A stretch of DNA of 64,000 nucleotides. It comes from Piezodorus guildinii. Its lineage: Eukaryota; Arthropoda; Insecta; Hemiptera; Pentatomidae. Made by a program: the position numbers and the translations under genes. The notes beneath the pieces were generated by a model that was not told where the DNA came from, did not search any database, and worked only from the letters and a program-made list of their open reading frames with translations. The first letter of the stretch is position 1. Every line of letters starts with the position of its first letter. The stretch covers positions 8,265,344 to 8,329,343 of the forward strand of contig CM041298.1 in assembly GCA_023052935.1 (NCBI GenBank), given 5' to 3'. Below are positions 1-9,681 of this stretch, piece by piece.

Positions 1-132
1 TTCGATAGATGCCAATAGGAATGATATCAGGATTAATATAATTGTGTTTAGAGCCGGTGTCAATGAGCCATTTTCTATTAGAACCGTCTTTAATATAAGG
101 GAGTTGATTTAAGTTATTTGTTTGTAGCTCAA
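1..132 (-). pseudogene. Start of pol (aspartic protease) of gypsy-type LTR element, cut by window edge
   Basis: On the - strand a frame different from gag's runs to the window edge and contains the D-T-G-S aspartic protease motif (plus positions 50-61), preceded by W-L-I. Retroviral-type proteases process Gag and Pol. The frame overlaps the end of gag, as in elements that use ribosomal frameshifting. Reverse transcriptase and integrase would lie left of the window, so clade cannot be fixed. It is classed as pseudogene because its gag partner is broken. Confidence 0.65.
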
Positions 133-1181
133 TTACGTTTGGTTTTCTGGGTTTTCGGTTTCCTCTAAAAAATGAGATGTCATTTCTTCAATCCTTTTTT
201 CCAATTCTTTTAATCTCGATTCTAAGGGGTTTTCGCCTGGAGTTGTCTCATATTCTATTTGATACATCGATTGTCGGTTTTCTTGTTTAGTAGGTCGAGT
301 GGGGAAAGCTTTTCTAGCGGAGCCCTCGTAATGACTTTGTTGAGATTTAAAATTGCCTTGGCGGTAATCATACCGTTTTTGATTATTTTTCTGATTCTTC
401 GGGTACCAATATTTTGTATCTGAGTAACTCCCTTGTCGCCCGCTATTTTGGGGACCGAATGATTCGTTTTGCTGATTAGGGCGGTAATTATTACTGCTTT
501 TGTATTGCCTAGGCTCAAGTCTATCATTATAAAATTCCCTTTTATGGTAATTGTTACGTTCTGGTTGTAAGCCTCTGCTAAGGTCTGTACAATCGGATGG
601 CTGATGATCGAATAGGAAGTGACTTTCTTGATGCATAAGGTCTAATAAGTCATCTAGATCTTTCAATTTGTCTGCTTTAGTCAATAAATATGTTCTTACA
701 TTTAGAGGCAAGTTCATTAAAAAAAGGTGTTTAATTTGTTTATCTAAAAGGATTATAGAGTTATCAAGGTCGGGGGTTCTATCGATTTTGTATCTAGAAA
801 TTATTGAGGTCCTCTCCTTATTAAGTCGCTTCAAGAAGTCAATGGGGTGCTCATCCGGGCCTATTTTATAGTTAAGTAAATTTACAATTAATTGTTCAAT
901 CGGCCTAGAATCTTTGAATTTTCTTATTAAAAACCCTAATAAACCTTCTACTGTACTGGATTCGTTATCATTATTTAATAGTTCTCTAACGTCTGGCGTG
1001 AGGCGAGATAAGACATGGTTAAGTAGTCTACGCTCATTAATAATTTTGAAGGAGTTATTTTCGGCACAAAAAATGTCTTTAACAAATCTAACGTTTTTAC
1101 AAAATCTAATAAATTGTGAAATTTCCCATCAAAGATAGGTATGTGATCATAGTCTGGAGTTTCTATTTTGAATGATGCCAT
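133..1181 (-). pseudogene. gag of gypsy-type LTR retrotransposon, frameshifted
   Basis: A Met at 1181 opens a frame with an F-D-G motif, which jumps frame near 1097-1110 at a short A run (T on +). The second frame is open to the stop at 133-135. The C-terminal half is rich in Asn, Gln, Tyr and Arg (about 133-600) with a charged, probably coiled end, and no CCHC zinc knuckle is visible, as in insect gypsy/errantivirus-like Gags. Gag forms the particle that packages the element RNA. Position between the primer binding site and the protease frame supports the call. One apparent frameshift makes this copy non-functional unless it is a sequence error. Confidence 0.65.
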
Positions 1182-1460
1182 ATTTGAGATTTTAAGTTGG
1201 GAAAATTGAATATTTATATTATCTAATGATGGATCTAACATAAAAGAAATAAAATAAAATATGGTAAATCTTAAAAATATTTTAAAGCTCACTGATCTGT
1301 TGGTGTGGTCTATAGTCGTCCGGTGAAACCTCAGGCGAACTCGGCAGGATCCCTCTTCTTGAATGGGGTTCTTCGCATCGACCAGTTATAGAGAAGAATC
1401 TTCAAAGGTTCATGTGCTGACTGCAGAGTTCATCAAATCACTTCTTGATTCGAAACTTGC

Positions 1461-1480
1461 AGTCCCTACTTCGGGCGCCA
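1461..1480 (-). other. Primer binding site of the LTR element
   Basis: Read on the - strand, T-GGCGCCCGAA-GTAGGG lies directly against the LTR end. TGGCGCCCGAA is the kind of tRNA 3'-end complement used to prime reverse transcription, and the spacing at the LTR edge fits. Confidence 0.7.
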
Positions 1481-1818
1481 GTTAACAAATAACACTTTAA
1501 TATAAACTTTGTATATTTATTCACTATGGAAACAGAAACATAAACTTCTTAATGATATAATATATTACACCTTTACAGTTATAAAATTTTGACCGGAGTG
1601 CCCTGGCCCTAGGATTTGGGGGGTACATATAGGAAGGAATAGAGGAGGGGATGGAGGAAAGGCGGCAGAGATCAAATGGAGGGACATATGGATCACTTAG
1701 CACCCATAATGTCAAAGTACTTCCTGTAGGGGCTCAGGTACGAGAAAAGGTGTCCCAAAGACCCTTCGGAGGCAGAAGGCGGCATCCTTTGTAATAGGAG
1801 GCAACATAAATATTACTA
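1481..1818 (-). repeat. 5' LTR of the gypsy-type element
   Basis: The stretch abuts the primer binding site and ends (- strand) in TTGTTAAC. The outer edge near 1818 (GTTAGT on -) is approximate. A diverged second copy of about 1500-1760 occurs at 62310-62590, sharing the blocks GGAGTGCCCT and AAGATCAAATG-type motifs, which supports a dispersed LTR family. The mariner fragment follows directly. Confidence 0.6.
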
Positions 1819-1865
1819 ACAACAATCACAATAACCTCTTCATAATTATAATTACAACTGTAATA

Positions 1866-2275
1866 GCAATTACAATAGATGAGTAAATCTCATTCCATAA
1901 CTGTCGAAGCGTTGGTTGTGCAACGTGTGGTCTGGCGTTATCGTGGAGCAGGATCGGCCCCTTCCGATTCATCAATACTGGGCAAAGACGTTGCAATTTT
2001 TGAGTTCCGAGTTCCGCCGCCATTTCTCGTGTGGTTTTGGTTGGGTCTTCTTCCACTTTTGACCTCAGCTGGTCGTTGTCCAGAGCAAGATGACGGCCCC
2101 GACCTTCCTTGTCTTCGAGGTCAAAATCTCCTCTGCGAAACTTCTGGAACCAACGCTGCACCGTGCACTCATTAATAGCCCCTGACCTCACACTTCATTA
2201 ATATTACGAGCCGTTTGCGCAGCGCTGCGCCCTAATTTAAATTCGTAAAAATAAATTTAACGAAAATCGCACTTT
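1866..2275 (-). pseudogene. mariner transposase remnant with internal deletion
   Basis: The N-terminal DNA-binding part is readable (E-F-K-L-G-R-S-A-A-Q-T, then Q-R-W-F-Q-K-F-R-R-G-D-F-D-L-E-D), interrupted by stops near the start. It then jumps into the catalytic core block G-P-I-L-L-H-D-N-A-R-P-H, so the middle including the first catalytic Asp is deleted. The C-terminal third is also missing. No terminal repeats were found. Dead copy. Confidence 0.8.
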
Positions 2276-2555
2276 GACATTTTCGATTCAAGACCTTTGA
2301 ACACACTGAACAAAACGATTTTACTAAACAAATTCATGGTGAAAGAGAGCTAATACCCTAAGGTTTGTTTTGGTATAATAATGATCAATGTTAGGATTAG
2401 CTTTGTTTACACAATTGGAATTAAGATATTGCAATAGAGGAAACCTGCATTAATTTTGCATCAACCCAATACCAACATAACATTATATCACAGAGTTCAA
2501 AGTTTACCTCCACACTTGCTCAAACTGGAAGGGAAAGAAATACATTTTCGTCATT
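2276..2555. other. No recognisable feature
   Basis: AT-rich sequence between two mariner remnants. I see no reading frame or repeat that I recognise. Confidence 0.4.
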
Positions 2556-3045
2556 TAATGATTTTTTGTTTCCCAAAAGGAAAGAAAATCCGCTGCACAG
2601 ACGGTTAAAATAATTTGTAGTGTGCATGGCGATGAAGCCTTAGGAGAAAGCACCGCCCGTAAGTGGTTTGCTCAGTTCAGAACCGGAAATTTTTACTTGG
2701 AAGACACAAGCACCAAATTGAAGCATTGGTCACAGAGAACCCTCACTCTACGACATGGGATATCGCAGAAACGCTTGTCATATCTCATCAAAGTGTCTCG
2801 AATATTTGGAGGCTTCGGAATATGTTTCTCGAAGTGATATATCGATTTGAATACAATTCGAAGGAAATGAATTTATTGGATCGCATTTCCATTAGCGATT
2901 TCCTCCTGCAATTTTAATGATAAATTTTTAAAGAGGTTTATTTCTGGAGATCTGGAGAAAAGTGGTTAATGTACAATAATGTTGTGAGAAAAAAGTGCTG
3001 GGAAAACGAAGTGACCCGCTTTTAACGACTCCAATAGCAGGATTA

Positions 3046-3619
3046 ATAATAATAGGCTTAACGAACCCGAAGGTTCGATGCCGATACCACCAAACTCCGC
3101 CTACACAGACTCGTCCAACGTTCGCCGGTCAAGCCCAAGCCCCCGAGATCAGCCTTAATGCAATCCTCCCATCGACGCTTCGGCCTACCTTTCGGACGCC
3201 TACCAGTCGGTTCAGCGAATACTAATTTTCCCGTAATCCGTTCCTCACCGAGCCCAACAACTTTACGCGCTCATTTGAATCTCCGCGATACTATCAACTC
3301 AATTATATTCACAGGGTACAAGCTCCGCAGTGCAACCTTCTAAACTCCCCAGTGGCCTCATCTCTCTTCGGACCAAATATTTTACGCAGTACCTTATTTT
3401 CGATAACCTTAAGCCGTTGTTTATCCTTTAAAGTAAGCGGCTACGTATCACATCCGTAAAGAACCGTCGAAAGAATAATAGTTTTATAAATTCTAACCTT
3501 TAAGTTTTTAGACAGAAGCCGCGAGCTTAGTAATTTAGCAACTGAATAATAACACGCATTTCCCACCTTTAATCGGGCCTTTATTTCTTCCTGGATTTCA
3601 TTTTTTCTTGTTATCCAAA
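3046..3619 (-). mobile_element. 5'-truncated RTE-like LINE, inserted in mariner
   Basis: On the - strand the reverse transcriptase C-terminus is readable with stops: R-K-I-F-G-P-K-R-D-E, then G-R-P-K-R-R-W-E-D. The 3' end carries a short TAT/TTA tail. A perfect 10-bp target duplication AGCAGGATTA flanks it (3036-3045 and 3620-3629), so both edges are precise. The interrupted mariner frame resumes after it. Confidence 0.85.
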
Positions 3620-4070
3620 AGCAGGATTACATAAAAAAAAAGTTTTGCTGTGTTTTTGGTGGGATTGAAAAGGTGTCTTATATTTAGAGTAACTACTTCC
3701 CAACCAGACAATTAATTCTGCAGCTTACTTTGCCCAATTGGAACAATTAAAGGCAGCGGTTGAGCAAAAGCGTTCAGCATTGGCTAATCGCAAAGGCGTA
3801 GTTTTCCATCAAGATCTTTGCAGACACTGCAGAAATTATAGGAGTTTGGCTGCAATGTGATCCCCCACCTATCCTATTCACCAGACCTTGTCCCAACAGA
3901 GTTTCACTTATTTCGGATTCTTCAAACCCCTCTTAACGGGAAACACTTAAATTCGCTCGAGGAAGAGTGGAAAAGCTTATAGAAGGAGTTCGAAAATCTG
4001 AGACGTTCTGGGAGGACTGAATTAAAAAAGTTTCTTCATAAAGTGACAATGGTTGACTGTGTGTACGTAT

Positions 4071-4245
4071 GAGAGAAGTTGGTTCAGGGTGCAGTCAATA
4101 ATTGATTGATTGTTGGTGACGCCTTCTCTGCTCACACAATCACCCTGAAAAAGGGCTATAATTTAGGCTGAAACGTCGGCACCAATAAATTAAGTTTACG
4201 CTTAATTGTGTGTTATATTGACTGTACCCTGAACCAACTTCTCTC
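4071..4245. mobile_element. 175-bp element with ~30-bp terminal inverted repeats
   Basis: It begins GAGAGAAGTTGGTTCAGGGT and ends with its reverse complement; the inverted match covers about 30 bp with one mismatch. It interrupts the C-terminal mariner sequence. Inside is a GAAACGTCGGC...AATAAA motif (about 4172-4190), related to the motif at 4926 and 52931 but without an intact CTGATGA. Confidence 0.7.
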
Positions 4246-4394
4246 ATTAAAAAGTTCCTGAAAGATGGCAACATGTGATAGATCAAAATTGAAATCACCA
4301 GTAAAGAACGCAATGAACTTATTTCACAACCCAATATATGTGGTAAGCATTGCTCAAAAACGAAAAGTTGTTTGATTTTTTTTAAAAGTATATT

Positions 4395-4640
4395 TATTGA
4401 AATTTACAACTGTATCACTAATACATTAGGTAAATGCGAGTATAACTAAGAAAATACATAATAAACAAAATACATTGGCAGCACTCCCAAAATATTCTAA
4501 ACTAGAAAATCTTTTCAGACACCTCAGAGGATTATCAGGAATCAACGAGGAAGCAAGGATAGAAACTAGTTGGTTAGTGTGAGAACGGAGTTTGTTATGA
4601 AAGGAGCAATACTTGGTTGGAGCCAAATCAGCTGAAACAT
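4395..4640 (-). mobile_element. Jockey-like LINE 3' fragment
   Basis: The - strand reads the conserved C-terminus of the local Jockey-like family (I-P-D-N-P-L-R-C-L-K-R, preceded by S-F-H-N-K-L-R-S-H), followed by the same 3'UTR and A tail (T on +, about 4378-4388). Compare 11449-12026 and 37380-38285. Confidence 0.8.
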
Positions 4641-5402
4641 TAATTTCGTATTTAAGACAAGTATATGACTTGGATATTACAACAACGTTTTCATAAAAAT
4701 CGATAAACCGGAAGTGCCACTTCATTAGACACATTTCGCTCTCAAAATGATTGTAACGATCTTGTTTTAACTCCTTGTATTGACCTAATTGAATTGATAA
4801 TTTGAAAAAAATTGTTAAAGCCTTTTCGTGAAAATAAAAATTCTTTTAAATCAATAAAATCCGTGATGCATGTATGCTTGGACATGGCTCAGTAATGCCC
4901 TGATGATGGCTCACAAGCTTGAGCCGAAACTTTGGCAAAATTAAAAAATTACAAAAAAATGACTGACTCCTGATTATTCCACCTATAATATTTTTTTTAT
5001 CAGCATAAGAACAGAAATATACATGTATAATATACCGTTGGAAAGCTAAAGATTTTAGAAAAAATGTGATTTTATACAAAAGCTTTTAAAAGTTAATAGA
5101 GAGTGATGAAAAGCCGATAAAATTAAGTGATTATTTTAGATAATAATATAATAGATTTTTTAATAAAACACATGTTTCTACAGAAATTCCATTTTTTTTT
5201 CTTTATATCTTTATTTACACTTGTCAGAAAATATGTGACTAACAGCAAATGTGTTGGACAAAAGTTTCTATAGAAATTCAATTTAATTATTTCTTTAATA
5301 GTTCCACTAATTTTTATCACTAACTGTATTTGAAAATTCTTTAATCGATTTTTAAAACGGAGGTAAGTGAAAGTCGTGTGCTGCCCGCACCAGATTTTTT
5401 CA
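4641..5402 (+). repeat. Rep-A copy, + orientation, degenerate
   Basis: It matches the ~1 kb repeat that recurs through the window (best copies 6120-7163 and 13949-14806). It ends with the diagnostic GGAGGTAAGTGAAAGTCGTG and CCGCACCAGATTTTT. About 80 bp near 5190-5267 is extra, between two partial repeats of TAGAAATTC, and a hammerhead-like motif sits at 4900-4930. Confidence 0.75.
4900..4930 (+). ncRNA. Hammerhead-ribozyme-like core (incomplete)
   Basis: CTGATGA (4900-4906), one T, GGCTC (4908-4912), an 8-nt loop, GAGCC (4921-4925), then GAAAC (4926-4930). This is the order of the hammerhead central core with a perfect 5-bp stem II. I could not find stem III plus the cleavage triplet, and one extra T precedes the stem. 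Compare 52905-52935 and its inverted copy. Penelope-like retroelements are known to carry hammerhead motifs; origin here is inference. Confidence 0.45.
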
Positions 5403-6119
5403 AATGTAACTTCATTTAAAAGTTCTTATATTTATTTTAACAATGGAGATAAGTGAAAGTCGTGCGTTAAATATAAGATTTCAAATATAATGTTTTTTTT
5501 TGTTTTTTTTTTTAACTAGGCACATTTTTCAAGTTATGTTGGTAACACTGTAAATTGCAAATGGAGGACTTCAAATTCGAACTTACCAAGCTTTTGTTGA
5601 CAAATTAATTAAGAATAAAATTGTTTAAAAAAAAAACCTTTTTAAACTATTACATGTATTGAAACTTTTTTTATAAATAATCTATATATTTAGGGAGAAT
5701 TGAACCGTGGTAAAAGTTATATAAGACCCCGAATCGCCTAGAGAAAGTGATCTGTAGTGTCCTTACCTAGTGTATTCAACACAGTTGTTTCCATATAACC
5801 TTGAATCGATATCCCATTGGATATTAATCTCAAAACTTCGAACTGAATCGAAGCATTCGGAATCAGTAAGTAACGCCATTATATTTTGATAAAATCTATT
5901 TAAAACATGACTTATTTATATCATTCTTTCGAAAAAATGCCACCATATGGTTCCCCAAATTGACGTGTAGTTTGTTTATGAACTGTCAACATTACGGATC
6001 TATTCAAAACTTGTGTGTTTTGTCGACGTTCCTTATAGACATTGCAGATATTTTAAGTTCTTGAATTAAAAAGTTCGATAATATTCTCACTAACGTGATA
6101 TTCACTGTTTCATAAGAAA
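5403..6119. other. AT-rich spacer with a second Rep-A end piece
   Basis: 5435-5475 repeats the Rep-A terminus (GATAAGTGAAAGTCGTG). The rest is AT-rich with no coding signal that I recognise. Confidence 0.5.
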
Positions 6120-7163
6120 AAAATCGGGTGCGCACAACACACGACTTTCACTTATCTCCACTGTTAAAATCAATTTTAGAATTTTAAAATACATTTAGTC
6201 ATTTACAAAAATCTGGTGCGGGCAACTTGCGACTTTCACTACCTCCGTTGTTAAAAATCAATTTTAGAATTTTCAAATACAGTTAGAGACGAAAATAAAT
6301 TGATATAATCGTCCGATTAGCCACATCAGCATAAAAGGACGTTAATTAAAATAAACCAATAAACTAATAAATTAAATTGAGTTTCTATAGAAACATGTGT
6401 TTTATTAAATAATCTCTTATATTATTATCAGACTATCAGTTAGTTTTATCCGCTTTTCATCACTCTCCACTAACTTATGCAAGTTTGTTTATCAGATAAT
6501 ATTTTTTTCTAAAATCGTTAGCTTTCCAACGGTGTATCATACGTCTGTATTACTGTTCTTATTATTAAAAAAAAAAAAAAAAACATTAAAAAAATATGTT
6601 TGCACTTTTCTCCTTTAGTTATATATCGAATTTATTCAACATATATATTTAACCGTTTTTTATCAATGCTTACATGATGATATGGTTAATTTTTTGAATA
6701 TATAAAATTAAAGGTACTTAATAGGAAGAACATTTAAAATATCGGCCTGTCAGACTATTTTAATCAGAATGAACTTAACATGATATTGATGTCCATTAAA
6801 GTTTACATCGATAAAACAAGTTTAATCAAAATCGCAAAAAACGATTTTTGAGAAAATACTTATTAAATGACCCTTCAGGTTAGCCGATTTTGATAAAAAA
6901 AGTTGCTGTAATATCTCAGAGGTATGGTTGTCTTAAATGTGGAATTTCAGTTACATACGATTTCTCGTTTTCGTGCTATACTTACCACACACACACACAC
7001 GAACGCAGGCACACACAGAGACACCTTGTTTCGGGACTTGGTCATTTGGACTCAGGGGACTCTAAAACGTGTATTTCCGTTGAAAACTGGAATTCAAAAA
7101 TTTTCACGATCGCAATACTTTCCCTTACTATATATTTCATATATAGGTAAGTGAAAGTAGATA
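6120..7163 (-). repeat. Rep-A, near full-length, - orientation
   Basis: It runs from AAATCGGGTGCGCACAAC (with the first ~100 bp duplicated at 6210) to ATATAGGTAAGTGAAAGT. The right end forms a terminal hairpin: about 7120-7162 pairs ACTTTC-CTTACTATATAT with ATATAGGTAAG-GAAAGT. No transposase or reverse transcriptase frame is present, so it is non-autonomous. Confidence 0.8.
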
Positions 7164-7490
7164 AGAACCTAAGAGTTAACATACTTTCGTGAAATTCTGA
7201 TGTTCTATCTGTCGTGTTTGGGCACCATAAGTCCTTGTCGGTTTTGAGACTTTAGGTATTAATATATGGTAGATTTGTATATAGTTGAGCATCTACCACC
7301 ATGTTAGTTCCTGTTAAGCATTATATAAGATTAAGCTGTAACTAGCTTACAAAATTATCCTAATCTCGTTCATTACCCTTTGTTTGAATATTTTACAACC
7401 ATACGGTTGTTAGCCACGTTGGAATTGAAAATATGGCGTCAGTTCGCCTCCTTTAGCCGATCATTTCAAGGTAATTTCATTTTTTTAAGT

Positions 7491-7494
<4 letters not shown>

Positions 7495-7563
<69 letters not shown>

Positions 7564-7610
7564 TTTGTGTGTGTGTAAAATCTAGTGCGGGCAACACACG
7601 TGTGTGTGTG
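7495..7610. repeat. (TA)n then (TG)n microsatellite
   Basis: About 54 bp of TA followed by TG-rich sequence and a short Rep-A end piece (7578-7600). The open frame through it is an artefact of the dinucleotide repeat. Confidence 0.95.
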
Positions 7611-7651
7611 TTTGTATGGCTAGCACGAAAGCGCAACTATATATCCGAAAT

Positions 7652-7925
7652 GTTTGTTTGCTTATTTATTAAACGTCCCTTTATGCTGCTGCGCCTAATC
7701 GGACGATGCTACTATGGGAGTCCTAATTTTTGCCTATCCAGCAATTAGGATAAGGAACTTTAACGAGTACCTGACATCGCACAGGTTCGGGACCACCTTT
7801 TAACGTCCCCTACGATGAACGGCATAGCTTAGGATTTTTTACTCCAATAATAAAAATTTGAACTCGCGACCGTAGGGCTATAAAGCTGTTAGCTAGCCAA
7901 TATGCTACAGCTGACCCTCAGGCTC
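7652..7925 (-). mobile_element. tRNA-derived SINE, full-length
   Basis: On the - strand it starts GGGTCAGCTG and has an A-box-like TAGCATATTGGCTAGC and a B-box-like GGTCGCGAGTTCAAAT. A conserved body follows (sequence around CTCGTTAAAG and GATAGGCAAAA) and an A-rich tail (T-rich on + at 7652). Relatives: 13683, 18290, 18870, 60338 and 62806. Transcription by RNA polymerase III is inferred from the boxes. Confidence 0.8.
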
Positions 7926-8189
7926 GAGATATTGACGAACCAGAAAAGCAACTTTATCCCATGCATCGCTTTTTTTTTTTCTTCTTCAGTTGATAATCAA
8001 AATCTTCCATATTTTTATATTTCATCTATTCATAACAAGAGATTGCAATTATTTACAACATAAAAAGTTAGGGATGCAATAGAAAAAGATATTTTGAAAA
8101 TTTGCCGTTGGTCGAAACGTTGGAAAATAAAGTAAAATATCGAGACTAATTCTTGACTAATTTTTTCTATCTTAATTATTACTATACAA
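7926..8189. other. Spacer with GAAACGTTGG motif
   Basis: Contains GGTCGAAACGTTGG near 8110 followed by AATAAAG, resembling the 3' half of the hammerhead-like motif at 52905, but no CTGATGA is present. Nothing else is recognised. Confidence 0.4.
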
Positions 8190-8715
8190 GACAGTATTGT
8201 GACCTATGTGGACCTACGGATTTGAACTGTAGGAGACAGCAAAATATTCTAACATCAAACGCATCCAATCCTTCCAATCCAAAGTCCTCCGAACAATAGT
8301 CAATGCTCCTTATTACGTTACCAACTGTACCTTACACTACTACCTTAATATTGCATTTAATCTAGACATGGTATCATCCAAAGTCATCATCCTAACCCTC
8401 TTGCATAATCCCTATTCAGCTCCAGCCATAGCTATAATCTTCCTCGAAGATTAAAACGGCAGTGGTCGCGAGACGTTTTGTAAACATTTATACTGGAGTT
8501 CTGACACTGGTCAGATCCTCCACTCATGTAATGTATGCTTGTGGCTATTGCGCCCTAGCTCAGCCTCCACTGGCTCACACGAATGATGCGGCTGAGAGGC
8601 GCTGGGATCTCTTGGATTCAACTTTTCCCTCTACAAGTGGAGGGAAAGGCCTAGTCCGGGGATTCTTTAGCAGATTGTAAATATTGTATATAGCAATGAT
8701 TGTGTGTATGATCTT
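8190..8715 (+). mobile_element. Jockey-like LINE 3' fragment, second subfamily
   Basis: A degraded C-terminus reads S-K-V-L-R-T-I-V-N-A-P-Y-Y-V-T-N, as in the better Jockey copies, with stops. A distinct 3'UTR (8480-8715) follows, whose reverse complement recurs at 63700-63960. Confidence 0.65.
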
Positions 8716-8749
8716 TGTATTTATTTTAATAATAGGGTTTTTCTTTTAT

Positions 8750-9528
8750 TGTTTTTTTTTTTGGTCTGTGTGTCCGTGTGTGGTAACTTCCGGGCGGAAA
8801 CGAAAAGTCCTATGAAACTGAAATTTCATATTTAAGACAACTATACGCCCGAGGTGTTACAGAAACTTTTTCATCAAAATCAGCTTACCAGAAGAGTCAC
8901 TTAATACCTTGCATATTCCATCTTCTTATGATTTTCTCAAAAACGTATCCGACGGTTTTGGTTAAACTCGCTATGTCGACGTAAAATTTCATGGGCTTTA
9001 ATATAATTTAGGTTTCGTTTAGATTAAAATGGTTTGACAGAGATTAAATGCCGATATTTTAAATTGTCTTTCTCTAAAGTACCTTTAATTTTGTAGATTC
9101 TTTTAAAATAACCATATTATCCTGTTAGCATCAATAAACAACAGGTAAACATGTAAGTTGTGCAAATTTGAAAAACAACTAAAGGAGAAAACTGAAAAAA
9201 TATTTTTTTAATGCATTTTTTTGTTTTTAAACATAAGAGCAGTAATATACATGTATGATATATCCTTAAGCTAAAGATTTTAGAAAAAATATTATCTTAT
9301 ACTCAAGCTTTTAAAAGTTAATAGAGAGAGATGAAAAGAAGATAAAACATAGATAAAATAGATATTTTAATAAAACACATGTTTATATATAAATTCGATT
9401 TAATTAATTCTTTAATAGTTTCACGTATTTTTATCAATAACTGTATTTGAAAATTCTTTCATTGATTTTAAAATCCATTTTTAAAAATGGAGGTAAGTGA
9501 AAGTCGTGTGTTGCCCGCACCAGATTTT
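8750..9528 (+). repeat. Rep-A, + orientation, 5' truncated
   Basis: It starts at the T run and GGTCTGTGTGTC block and ends in GGAGGTAAGTGAAAGTCGTG...CCAGATTTTTT. It stops about 65 bp before the first hexokinase coding exon. Confidence 0.8.
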
Positions 9529-9594
9529 TTAAAACATAATGTTGAAATCATTCTTTGAGAGATTCCATAAAAATCAAGAATTAAATTTCAGGAA

Positions 9595-9681
9595 ATGCCG
9601 GAATTTATCAACATAGAAAGTGCAATAAAATCACACTGTATTACTCAACTTAAACTTTCAGACCCTGGAAAGGAAAATAAG
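9595..9681 (+). CDS. Hex: Hexokinase coding exon 1
   Basis: Acceptor ATTTCAG ends at 9591 and Met is at 9595. 29 codons end in AAG with donor GTAAGT. The N-terminal extension is poorly conserved in the family, so this exon rests on splice signals, phase and position. Confidence 0.65.

Larger units (their letters stand above)
2556..4340 (+). pseudogene. mariner transposase pseudogene, split by two insertions
   Basis: Three separated blocks read in order on +. The N-terminal DNA-binding part lies at 2580-2830 (G-E-S-T-A-R-K-W-F-A-Q-F-R-T-G). Middle blocks lie near 2960-3035 (Y-N-N-V-V-R-K-K) and 3640-4050 (Y-C-A-Q-L-E style, then R-K-G-V-V-F-H-Q-D). The C-terminal K-V-P-E-R-W-Q-H-V-I-D lies at 4249-4285. 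It is interrupted by a LINE fragment (3046-3619) and a 175-bp inverted-repeat element (4071-4245). Frameshifts and stops are frequent. Clear terminal inverted repeats were not found. Confidence 0.75.

Noticed and set aside
7380..7748. 122-residue frame with Tyr-Ile and Cys-Val runs
   Set aside because: Spans TA and TG microsatellites and a SINE.
7652..7925. Independent tRNA gene in the 7.9 kb region
   Set aside because: Only the promoter-like boxes match; the family body recurs at five other sites as a SINE.
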